Source: Seohaeicola saemankumensis (GTDB lineage: Bacteria; Pseudomonadota; Alphaproteobacteria; Rhodobacterales; Rhodobacteraceae). Taken from it: DNA of 64,000 nt. A program made the translations under genes and the position numbers. The stretch is taken from contig NZ_JBHTKR010000006.1 of NCBI RefSeq assembly GCF_042678485.1, positions 124,001-188,000 on the forward strand, given 5' to 3'. Positions 25,010 to 32,366 of the stretch are shown piece by piece. The notes beneath the pieces are model-generated. The model saw only the letters and a program-made list of their open reading frames with translations, did not search any database and was not told the origin of the DNA. Position 1 is the first letter of the stretch; each line of letters opens with the position of its first letter.

Positions 25010-25609
25010 TCAGTAGCGCAACAGGATGTCATGCTCGGTGATCCGCAGGCTGATCCGGCGGCCCGCCTCTTGCAGCAGGACCGGCAACAGGGCGAATTGC
25101 ACCTCGGACGGGCTGATGTCGATGGCCTGACCGGGGGTTTCCAGCGCAGACCAGAGGTCTGGTGTCTGGCGAAGCTTGTCGGCACTGGCGCTGATGGCCC
25201 AGAGGTCGGCCTCGCGGGTCAGGCTGATCCGACCGCCATAGGGCATTGCGGTTTCGAAGCACTGCAACGCCAGAAAGGCCAGTCGCACCTCGACACGCGG
25301 AATATCCTCCAGCGGGCCCCAATGAAAACTGACCCGCGCACCCTGTGCGATCGCCTTGAGGATGCTGACGATTTCAGCCCGCCCCATCATCTGCTGTTCC
25401 GCGGCCATCCCGTAAGCCACACGGAAGAAACGGATACGCGCATTGGCGTTCTCGACACTGTCCGAGATCAGCGCTACCTCTGGGGTCAGCGCTGCCCCCG
25501 ACATCTGCATCAGTTCCAGACCATTGCTGATAGCGCCGATCGGACTGATCAGGTCGTGACAGATACGCGAGCCTATCAAGGCGGCCAGATTATGGATAGT
25601 TTGGCCCAA
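25010..25609 (-). CDS. chpT: Histidine phosphotransferase ChpT
   Basis: Relays phosphate from the hybrid kinase CckA to CtrA and CpdR in the alphaproteobacterial cell-cycle pathway. 199 residues. The phosphorylated His is His18 in LIGSRICHDLISPIGAISNG, followed by a second helix and a degenerate HATPase-like domain (about 75-199). Convergent with proA and divergent from the DUF3553 gene, 26 bp between the starts. Confidence 0.9.
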   Translation of the reverse strand: MGQTIHNLAALIGSRICHDLISPIGAISNGLELMQMSGAALTPEVALISDSVENANARIRFFRVAYGMAAEQQMMGRAEIVSILKAIAQGARVSFHWGPLEDIPRVEVRLAFLALQCFETAMPYGGRISLTREADLWAISASADKLRQTPDLWSALETPGQAIDISPSEVQFALLPVLLQEAGRRISLRITEHDILLRY

Positions 25610-25635
25610 AGAGGTCTCCGATACGAGGTTACGAC

Positions 25636-25824
25636 ATGTCCGATCTGAACGCGATACTGGAGCCCGGAATGCTGGTGTGTCACCCCGACCAACCTGACTG
25701 GGGGGTGGGACAAGTTCAATCCAATATCGCGGGCCGGATCACGGTCAATTTTCCGGAGGTCGGCAAGGTTGTCATCGACGGCTCCCGGATCGGTCTTCTG
25801 CCTGTCTTTGATCACCCAAATTAG
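25636..25824 (+). CDS. DUF3553 small protein
   Basis: 62 residues: an all-beta, KOW/CarD-like minidomain (LEPGMLVCHPDQPDWGVGQV, then ITVNFPEVGKVVI). Family members are short conserved alphaproteobacterial proteins of unknown function. ATG preceded by GAGG. Divergent from chpT. Confidence 0.8.
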   Translation: MSDLNAILEPGMLVCHPDQPDWGVGQVQSNIAGRITVNFPEVGKVVIDGSRIGLLPVFDHPN

Positions 25825-25839
25825 TTAACAAATGGTTAC
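25825..25839. promoter_or_regulatory. Possible CtrA site
   Basis: TTAA-N7-TTAC at 25825-25839 is one base from the CtrA consensus TTAA-N7-TTAA. It lies upstream of the olsBA pair and just behind chpT/DUF3553. Confidence 0.45.
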
Positions 25840-25876
25840 CGCCTGGTTACCGCTGGTGGTGACCGCCGGTTACCGC
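25834..25876. repeat. Four iterated GGTTACCGC boxes
   Basis: Copies at 25834, 25845, 25858 (GGTGACCGC) and 25868, spaced 11, 13 and 10 bp, close to one helical turn. The first copy overlaps the possible CtrA site. Could be a multi-site operator; no gene lies in 25825-26015. Confidence 0.6.
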
Positions 25877-26015
25877 GGATGGAATCTGTCCATCCTTGCC
25901 GGCCATGGGAGGGACAGATCGTGCGCGCCAGGACCCTTTGCCGTCGCGGCGACGGTTGCCATGTACCGGGCAGTTTCCTAGAAACGTGCAAGCGCACTCA
26001 ATGCCTGGCCACCGC

Positions 26016-26804
26016 ATGACCGAAGCCCCCCCGCAATTCGCCGTCAGGCTGGCCACTGATCAGTCCGATCTGCATGCGGCGCAGCGCCTGCGCTATCAGG
26101 TGTTCGTCACCGAGCTGGGTGGGGGTGGTGACATGGTCGATCATGACAATCGCCGCGAACAGGACCGTTTCGATCCGTTTTTCGATCATCTGCTGCTGCT
26201 GGATCAATCGCGGCCGGACCCTGATCAGGTGGTGGGCGTCTACCGTCTGCTGCGCGCCGATCAGGCCGTCGCGGCGGGGCAGTTCTATTCCGAGGACGAA
26301 TATGACCTCGCCCCCCTCAGGGCCAGTGGGCGGCGCCTGCTCGAACTGGGGCGGTCCTGCCTGCATCCGGCCTATCGCGGGGGTATGGGCATGTTTCACC
26401 TCTGGCACGCGCTGGCGGCCTATGTCGATGCCCATGGGATCGAGGTTCTTTTCGGTGTGGCAAGCTTTCACGGAACCGATCCGCAGGCCCTGGCCGCACC
26501 GCTGACGCTGCTGCATCACCGGCACCTGGCCCCGCCAGACCTGCGCGTCACGGCCCGCCCGCCGGGCCGCACCGCGATGGATCTGATCCCGCCCGACACG
26601 CTTGACCGGCGCGCCGCGATGCTGGCCGTGCCCGCGCTGATCAAGGCCTATCTGCGGCTGGGCGGATTCGTGGGGCAGGGCGCTTTCATCGACCATGCCT
26701 TCAACACGACCGATGTCTGCCTGATTCTGGATGTGGCGCGGATGAATGAAACGCAACGCGCCATCTACAGACGGCCTGTCCCCACACGACCGGAGCCGTC
26801 ATGA
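26016..26804 (+). CDS. olsB: L-ornithine N-acyltransferase OlsB
   Basis: Makes lyso-ornithine lipid by linking 3-hydroxyacyl-ACP to ornithine. 262 residues of the OlsB/GNAT-like family: LHAAQRLRYQVFVTELGG, VVGVYRLLRADQA, GRRLLELGRSCLHPAYRGG and LFGVASFHGTDP. ATG at 26016 was chosen over 26001 because the family begins close to the RLA block; neither has a clear ribosome site. It overlaps olsA by 4 bp (ATGA). Confidence 0.88.
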   Translation: MTEAPPQFAVRLATDQSDLHAAQRLRYQVFVTELGGGGDMVDHDNRREQDRFDPFFDHLLLLDQSRPDPDQVVGVYRLLRADQAVAAGQFYSEDEYDLAPLRASGRRLLELGRSCLHPAYRGGMGMFHLWHALAAYVDAHGIEVLFGVASFHGTDPQALAAPLTLLHHRHLAPPDLRVTARPPGRTAMDLIPPDTLDRRAAMLAVPALIKAYLRLGGFVGQGAFIDHAFNTTDVCLILDVARMNETQRAIYRRPVPTRPEPS

Positions 26805-27634
26805 CCGGCAGCTGGACCCCGCCACCGGAACCGCCGGCCGAGGCCCTGACACCCGCCGGCTGGGTGCGCCTGACCCTGCGCGGCACGATCCTTGGCAGCC
26901 TGACCTTTGGCGGTCTCGGGCTGATGCTGCTGCTGCGCCTGATCGAACGCCCGCTGTTCGGGCTGCACCGTCCCTTCACCCCTTACCTGACGCAGATCGT
27001 GTGCCGATGTGCCTTCCTGATCCTGGGCATGGGGCATGTGGTGCGCGGCAAACCCATGCAAGAGCGCGGCGCGGTGGTTGCCAATCACGTGTCATGGCTG
27101 GATATCTTCGCGCTGAATGCGCGCAAACGGATCTATTTCGTCTCGAAATCCGAGGTGGCGCGATGGCCCGCCATCGGCTGGCTTGCGCGGGCCACGGGAA
27201 CGCTGTTCATCAACCGCGATCCGCGTGACGCGCGCCGCCAACAGGTGTTGTTCGAACGGCGCCTTCTGGCGGGGCATCGGCTGTTGTTCTTTCCCGAAGG
27301 CACATCGACCGATGGCCTGCAGGTGCTGCCCTTCAAATCAACGCTGTTTCAGGCTTTCCTGTCCGATGAGTTGCGGCACCGGCTGTTCATCCAGCCCGTC
27401 ACGCTGCGCTATCATGCACCAGAGGGGGCTGATCCGCGGTTCTACGGCTGGTGGGGCGAGATGGATTTCGGCCCGCATCTGGTCAGGGTGCTGGCCGCCC
27501 CGCGCAACGGCACGGTCGAGGTGATCTATCACGCCCCCGTACGCGTCGATACCTTTCCCAACCGCAAGTCGCTGGCCGCCCATGTGGAACAGACCGTCCG
27601 TGACGGCCTGCTGCATGGCATGGCGCAGGTCTAG
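26801..27634 (+). CDS. olsA: Lyso-ornithine lipid O-acyltransferase OlsA (PlsC family)
   Basis: Second ornithine-lipid enzyme: adds the ester-linked acyl chain. 277 residues with an N-terminal membrane helix (about 27-50). The PlsC domain has the H-x4-D motif NHVSWLD (about 90) and FPEGTSTDG (about 167). Translationally coupled to olsB, which distinguishes it from general PlsC enzymes. Ornithine lipids replace phospholipids under phosphate limitation in many relatives; no Pho box was recognised here. Confidence 0.88.
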   Translation: MTGSWTPPPEPPAEALTPAGWVRLTLRGTILGSLTFGGLGLMLLLRLIERPLFGLHRPFTPYLTQIVCRCAFLILGMGHVVRGKPMQERGAVVANHVSWLDIFALNARKRIYFVSKSEVARWPAIGWLARATGTLFINRDPRDARRQQVLFERRLLAGHRLLFFPEGTSTDGLQVLPFKSTLFQAFLSDELRHRLFIQPVTLRYHAPEGADPRFYGWWGEMDFGPHLVRVLAAPRNGTVEVIYHAPVRVDTFPNRKSLAAHVEQTVRDGLLHGMAQV

Positions 27635-27641
27635 GGCTGGA

Positions 27642-28277
27642 TCAGATCTGCATGGCGCGGCCGAGGCGCGCCAGTTCCGCCACCGGATCGGCCGCTGACC
27701 AGATCTCGTCACCCAAGGCGATGAAATCGGTGATCGGCGCCAGGGTGCGGATCAGGTCTTCGGTCAACGCCCCTTCGGCCACAACCGGCACCTCGATGAT
27801 CTCGGACCACCATTCGAAGATCTCCAGATCGGCGCGGCTGCCGTCACCCAGAGGCGTTTCGCCAACAGGGCCGAAGCTGACGTAATCGGCCCCGGCCTCG
27901 CCGGCGGTCATCCCCTCGTGGCGCTGGATGCCGCAGAAGGCGCCGACGATCGCATCAGGGCCCAAATCCTTGCGGACCTTGCGGACCGAACGCGCCCCAT
28001 CGGTCAGATGGACACCGTCCAGCCCGAGCCGCTCCACCATCAACACATGGCGTTCGATCACAAGCGCCACATCGCGCGCATGGGTCACCTCGCGCAGCGC
28101 ATCTGCGGCGCGGGCGATATTGTCCTCATCCTTGCTGGCCAGGGCCAGGCGCACGCAAGCCACGTCCTGCGCGTCCAGCACGCGGGCCAGCAGATCGGGA
28201 AAAACCTCAAGATCGAAGCTGGGCGGCGTGATCAGGTAGAGTTGTGGCTGTTGCGGGGCGTCAGGCGTATCGGCCAT
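27642..28277 (-). CDS. ThiE/TenI-like TIM-barrel protein
   Basis: 211 residues with the thiamine-phosphate-synthase fold: LYLITPPSF, DGVHLTDGARSV, GAFCGIQRHEGMTAGEAGADYVSFGPVGET. Two features of true ThiE are altered: the LGQ after the HL block is TDG, and the GVSTH-like block reads GIQRH. An isolated TenI-like or diverged enzyme is therefore more likely than the main thiamine-phosphate synthase. Convergent with olsA, divergent from trmJ. Confidence 0.75.
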   Translation of the reverse strand: MADTPDAPQQPQLYLITPPSFDLEVFPDLLARVLDAQDVACVRLALASKDEDNIARAADALREVTHARDVALVIERHVLMVERLGLDGVHLTDGARSVRKVRKDLGPDAIVGAFCGIQRHEGMTAGEAGADYVSFGPVGETPLGDGSRADLEIFEWWSEIIEVPVVAEGALTEDLIRTLAPITDFIALGDEIWSAADPVAELARLGRAMQI

Positions 28278-28415
28278 TCCGGTCAGGCTCCTTCAAGGTC
28301 ATGCAGGTGTCATAACGGGGAAATTCGGCTTTGACCATCGGGCACGACACATGGCTTATCGCTTGGAAACGGAACCGGCTTGGCGTATCACGCGCCAGCC
28401 CTGCCGGAGATACCG

Positions 28416-29159
28416 ATGCCCAGTCCCACGCCCCAACCCGCCTTTGTCCTGGTCCGCCCCCAGATGGGCGAAAACATCGGCGCCGCCGCGCGCGCCATGT
28501 GGAATTTCGGGCTGGACCGGATGCATGTGGTCGGCCCCCGCGACGGCTGGCCCAACGGCCGTGCGGTCGCCATGGCCAGCGGTGCGGGTCGCCTGCTGGA
28601 CGAGGCGCAGCTGCATGCCGATCTGCCCGGCGCATTGGCCGATACGACATTCACCTTCGCCACCACCGCGCGCGGCCGTGGGTTGACCAAACCGGTCTAC
28701 AGCCCGGAACGCGCCATGCAGATGGCGGCCGAAATGATCGCGCGCGGCGAAAAGGTCGCGGTGCTTTTCGGCCCCGAGCGCGCGGGCCTGGAAAACGAGG
28801 ATGTGGCACAGGCCAATGCCATCATCTCGGTCCCGGTCAATCCGGAATTCCCCAGCCTGAACCTGGCGCAATGCGTGCTGCTGACGGCCTATGAATGGCG
28901 CCGCCAGACCGAACAGGTGCAGCATGAAACCGTCGAGATGGGCCGCACCGACTGGGCCAATGGCACCGAGGTCGAGGCATTGGCCCGCCATTATGAGGAT
29001 ACGCTGGATCAGGCGGGCTTTTTCTTTCCGGACTCCAAGGCCGACAGCATGAAGCTGAACCTGCGCAACCTGTGGTCCCGGATGCGCCTGACCCGGGCCG
29101 ATGTGCAGACGCTGCATGGCATCCTGCGTCAAATGGTGCGCTGGAAAGACCGGGGTTAG
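28416..29159 (+). CDS. trmJ: tRNA (cytidine/uridine-2'-O-)-methyltransferase TrmJ
   Basis: SPOUT-class methyltransferase for tRNA position 32. 247 residues from the ATG at 28416, behind GGAGA. FVLVRPQMGENIGAAARAMW and the knot region VLFGPERAGLENEDVAQAN, ISVPVNPEFPSLNLAQCVLL are diagnostic. The C-terminal extension (about 160-247) is typical of TrmJ dimers. Confidence 0.9.
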   Translation: MPSPTPQPAFVLVRPQMGENIGAAARAMWNFGLDRMHVVGPRDGWPNGRAVAMASGAGRLLDEAQLHADLPGALADTTFTFATTARGRGLTKPVYSPERAMQMAAEMIARGEKVAVLFGPERAGLENEDVAQANAIISVPVNPEFPSLNLAQCVLLTAYEWRRQTEQVQHETVEMGRTDWANGTEVEALARHYEDTLDQAGFFFPDSKADSMKLNLRNLWSRMRLTRADVQTLHGILRQMVRWKDRG

Positions 29160-29210
29160 GATCTGGACGAAGGCCGGGTGAGGCCCTAGGTTCGCCACCG
29201 ACAGGAGACG

Positions 29211-30362
29211 ATGATGACCAAGAAACGCGCGATTTTCGAAGAGGTTGCAACCGACCGGCCACAGGCCCCGTCACCCCGGGGCGGTCTGATCGACAAGGGC
29301 AGCACCGGCGCCCGTGGCGCAATCCGCATCTGGCTGATGGTTCTGTTCGCGCTTGTGATGGTGATGATCGCCGTGGGCGGTCTGACCCGCCTGACCGACA
29401 GCGGCCTCAGCATCACCGAATGGCGCCCCCTGACGGGCGCGATCCCGCCGCTGAACCAGGCCGACTGGGAAGCGGAATTCGCCAAGTACCAGCAGATCCC
29501 GCAGTTCCAGATCCAGAACCGCTGGATGGAACTGGATGATTTCAAATTCATCTACTGGTGGGAATGGGGTCATCGGCAACTCGGCCGCGTGATCGGCCTG
29601 GTCTGGGGCCTGGGCTTTCTGGGCTTTCTGCTGGCGCGCAAGATCCCCGCGGGCTGGACGCCGCGCCTGCTGTTCATCGGCGCGCTTGGCGGGCTTCAGG
29701 GCTTCGTGGGGTGGTGGATGGTGGCCTCTGGCCTGACCGGGTCGATGACCAGTGTCGCCAGCTATCGCCTGGCCACGCATCTGGGGCTGGCTTTCATCAT
29801 CCTTGGCTTCATCGCCTGGTTCGTGTTCCAGCTTGGCCGCAGCGAAAGGGATCTTTTGCAGGCACGCCGCGCCAAGGAGGACAAGCTGTTCCGCCTGTCC
29901 ACCGGTTGGATGCATTTCGCCTTCCTCCAGATCATCCTTGGCGCGCTGGTCGCCGGGATCGACGCGGGCCGGTCCTATACAGACTGGCCGCTGATGGGTG
30001 GGCAGGTGATTCCGCCAAACCCGTTCATGCTGAACCCGCTCTGGACCAATTTCTTTGAGAACCCGGGGCTTGTGCAGTTCATTCACCGTGTCAGCGGTTA
30101 TCTTCTGCTGATTTTCGGGATCGTGGTCTGGATGCGCGCCCGCAAAAGCGCGCATGAGGCGACGCGGGCGGCCTTTACCCTGGCCTTCGGTGCACTTGTG
30201 GCGCAGGTGGTGCTGGGTATCGTGACGGTGATGACCGGCGCGATATGGGAAATCGCCATCGCGCATCAGGTGCTGGCGGTGATCCTGTGGGTGCTGATCC
30301 TGCGGGCGCGCCACCTTGCGGCCTTTCCGGTCGTCACCTCGATCCGGGGGGCACGGGCATGA
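29211..30362 (+). CDS. ctaA: Heme A synthase, type 2
   Basis: Oxidises heme O to heme A for cytochrome aa3 oxidase. 383 residues (382 if the second ATG, 29214, is used), eight transmembrane helices. It carries the four heme-ligand histidine regions: WEWGHRQLGRVIG, ATHLGLAF, FIHRVSGYLL and IAHQVLAV, and the GGLTRLTDSGLSITEW loop of COX15-type enzymes. AGGAGA lies just upstream. It overlaps the carboxypeptidase start (ATGA). Confidence 0.95.
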   Translation: MMTKKRAIFEEVATDRPQAPSPRGGLIDKGSTGARGAIRIWLMVLFALVMVMIAVGGLTRLTDSGLSITEWRPLTGAIPPLNQADWEAEFAKYQQIPQFQIQNRWMELDDFKFIYWWEWGHRQLGRVIGLVWGLGFLGFLLARKIPAGWTPRLLFIGALGGLQGFVGWWMVASGLTGSMTSVASYRLATHLGLAFIILGFIAWFVFQLGRSERDLLQARRAKEDKLFRLSTGWMHFAFLQIILGALVAGIDAGRSYTDWPLMGGQVIPPNPFMLNPLWTNFFENPGLVQFIHRVSGYLLLIFGIVVWMRARKSAHEATRAAFTLAFGALVAQVVLGIVTVMTGAIWEIAIAHQVLAVILWVLILRARHLAAFPVVTSIRGARA

Positions 30363-31861
30363 CCGTTGCGGGCACAAGCAACACCGCCGGTGCCTTTGAC
30401 GCGCTGATGGCCCATGAACGCACCACCTTTGCCCTGGGCCAGGTGGCGGGGCGGCTGGGCTGGGACCAGGAAACCATGATGCCGCGCGGCGCCGCCGATC
30501 AGCGGTCCGAAGAAATGGCCGCCATGGAATCGGTGCTGCATGCCCGACGCACCGACCCGCGTATCGCCGACTGGCTGGAGGCTGTCGATACCGCGGCGCT
30601 GGATGATACGGGCCGCGCGCAACTGCGCCATATCCGGCGCAATTTCGACCGCGCCCGCAAACTGCCCGCTGACCTGGCCCAGGAACTGGCCCGCCTGACC
30701 AGCCGCGCCCAGGGCCAATGGGCCGAGGCCCGCGCGGCCGAAGATGTCGCGTCGTTTCTGCCCGTGCTGGCACGGATCGTCGCATTGAAGCGCGAGGAGG
30801 CGGCCGCCCTGGCTGCGGGGGGCGATCCTTATGATGCGCTGCTGGACGATTATGAACCCGGCGCGAAAGCCGCCGACCTCGAGGCGATGTTCACTGCCCT
30901 GCGTGGCCCGCTTGTCGCGTTGCGCGCCGCCTGCCTGGCGCAACCGGCGCCCAAGGGGCTGACAGGGCTGTTCGACGAGGCGGCGCAGATGCAGCTGACC
31001 GACAAGCTTGCCCGCGCCTTTGGCTATGACTTCAGCATCGGGCGTCTGGACAAGGCCGTGCATCCATTTTCCAGCGGATCGGGGCGCGATGTGCGGATCA
31101 CCACGCGCACCAACCCTGTCGATCCGTTCAACTGTTTCTATTCGACCATCCACGAGGTCGGGCACGCCTGCTATGAGCAGGGGATCGACGCGGCCTATGC
31201 GCTGACACCCTTGGGGCAGGGCGTCTCGATGGGGGTGCACGAAAGCCAAAGCCGCATCTATGAAAACCAGATCGGCCGCAGCCGTGCTTTCACGGGGTGG
31301 CTTTACGGCCAGATGCGCGCGGCTTTCGGCGATTTCGGGATCGCGGATGAAGACGCGTTCTATGCGGCCGTGAACCGCTTGCATAATGGCTTCATCCGCA
31401 CAGAAGCCGATGAGGTACAATATAACCTGCATGTGCTGCTGCGCTTCGATCTGGAACGCGCGCTGATCGCGGGCGATCTGGCGGTGGCCGATCTGGAAGC
31501 CGCCTGGAATGACCGTTTCCTGGCGGATTTCGGATTTGCCGTGGACAAGCCCTCGCATGGTTGTTTGCAGGATGTGCATTGGTCGGTGGGGCTGTTTGGC
31601 TATTTCCCGACCTATAGCCTTGGCAATGTCTACGCCGGCTGCCTGCACCAGGCGATGCGGGCCGCGCTGCCCGGTCTGGATGCACAACTGGCGCAGGGCG
31701 ACACATCCGGCGCGACCGGCTGGCTGCGCGAGACTGTGCAGCGTCACGGCGGGCTTTATACCCCGCGCGAGGTGATTGCCCGCGCATCGGGGATGGCACC
31801 AAGCGAGGCGCCGCTTCTGGCCTATCTCAAGGACAAGTTCAGCGCGCTTTACGCCCTGTAG
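30359..31861 (+). CDS. M32-family metallocarboxypeptidase (Taq type)
   Basis: 500 residues from an ATG overlapping the ctaA stop. The zinc site HEVGHACYEQ (HExxH at about 265-269) is followed by VHESQSRIYEN (about 293-303), both intact. GWDQETMMP near the N-terminus is a family mark. Cytoplasmic peptidase removing C-terminal residues; physiological role unclear. An upstream in-frame extension inside ctaA was rejected. Confidence 0.92.
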   Translation: MTVAGTSNTAGAFDALMAHERTTFALGQVAGRLGWDQETMMPRGAADQRSEEMAAMESVLHARRTDPRIADWLEAVDTAALDDTGRAQLRHIRRNFDRARKLPADLAQELARLTSRAQGQWAEARAAEDVASFLPVLARIVALKREEAAALAAGGDPYDALLDDYEPGAKAADLEAMFTALRGPLVALRAACLAQPAPKGLTGLFDEAAQMQLTDKLARAFGYDFSIGRLDKAVHPFSSGSGRDVRITTRTNPVDPFNCFYSTIHEVGHACYEQGIDAAYALTPLGQGVSMGVHESQSRIYENQIGRSRAFTGWLYGQMRAAFGDFGIADEDAFYAAVNRLHNGFIRTEADEVQYNLHVLLRFDLERALIAGDLAVADLEAAWNDRFLADFGFAVDKPSHGCLQDVHWSVGLFGYFPTYSLGNVYAGCLHQAMRAALPGLDAQLAQGDTSGATGWLRETVQRHGGLYTPREVIARASGMAPSEAPLLAYLKDKFSALYAL

Positions 31862-31867
31862 GCCGCG

Positions 31868-32218
31868 TCAGATCAGCGCCATGCGCTCTGATCGTTCCGG
31901 ATCGGGGAAAGGCCGGTAAAGCGCGAAATGCGCGGCGGCCACCAGCGTGTTGACCGCACGGTAGAGGCTGGCCACGTGATCGTCCTTGCGCCCCAGCATC
32001 CGAAACGCCTGATCCAGCTGTGCAAGGTCCCTGACTTCGACCTCAAGCAGAAAATTGCGGTGGCAATCGGACGCAAGGTTCAGCTTGCGGCGCAACAGCC
32101 GCCAGTTTTCGATCACGCCTTCGGACTTCAGATGCGACATCCAAAGGTCGACCGCATTGGCGAAGGCCAGCGCCTTTGCATCATCCTTGAGATCGATCGA
32201 GCAGCTGTAAAGGTTCAT
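31868..32218 (-). CDS. DUF6614-like conserved protein
   Basis: 116-residue cytoplasmic protein, MNLYSCSIDLKDDAKALAFA..., with a predicted ferredoxin-like dimer fold and no catalytic motif. I believe it belongs to DUF6614, known mainly from Rhodobacterales; function unknown. Convergent with the carboxypeptidase (6 bp between stops). A longer frame to 32533 crosses the gyrA terminator and was rejected. Confidence 0.7.
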   Translation of the reverse strand: MNLYSCSIDLKDDAKALAFANAVDLWMSHLKSEGVIENWRLLRRKLNLASDCHRNFLLEVEVRDLAQLDQAFRMLGRKDDHVASLYRAVNTLVAAAHFALYRPFPDPERSERMALI

Positions 32219-32282
32219 CGGCCATCCCCGCGTTGCAGTGACACCACCATGCATCAGCGGGATTACCATGCGGTTAAGACGG

Positions 32283-32308
32283 AAAAAGGGGGGCTGTCTG
32301 CCCCCCTT
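32283..32308 (-). terminator. Intrinsic terminator of gyrA
   Basis: On the - strand AAGGGGGGC (complement of 32300-32308) pairs with GCCCCCCTT (complement of 32286-32294), a 9-bp stem, followed by a run of five T (complement of 32283-32287). Confidence 0.85.
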
Positions 32309-32332
32309 CCGACCCCTGCGGGATCGACCCCC

Positions 32333-32358
32333 CGAGGATATTTCACGCAAGAAGAAAG
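32333..32358 (+). repeat. Dispersed GGATATTT element downstream of gyrA
   Basis: CCGAGGATATTT-N6-AGAAGAAAG, matching the elements at 23676-23700 (- strand) and 43644-43668. Confidence 0.5.
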
Positions 32359-32366
32359 CCCCTGCG

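Noticed and set aside
29271..31747. Long antisense ORFs over ctaA and the carboxypeptidase (and similar ones over mfd, gyrA and hemB)
   Set aside because: Products of high GC in frames opposite to clear genes; composition is Arg/Gly/His-rich without domains.
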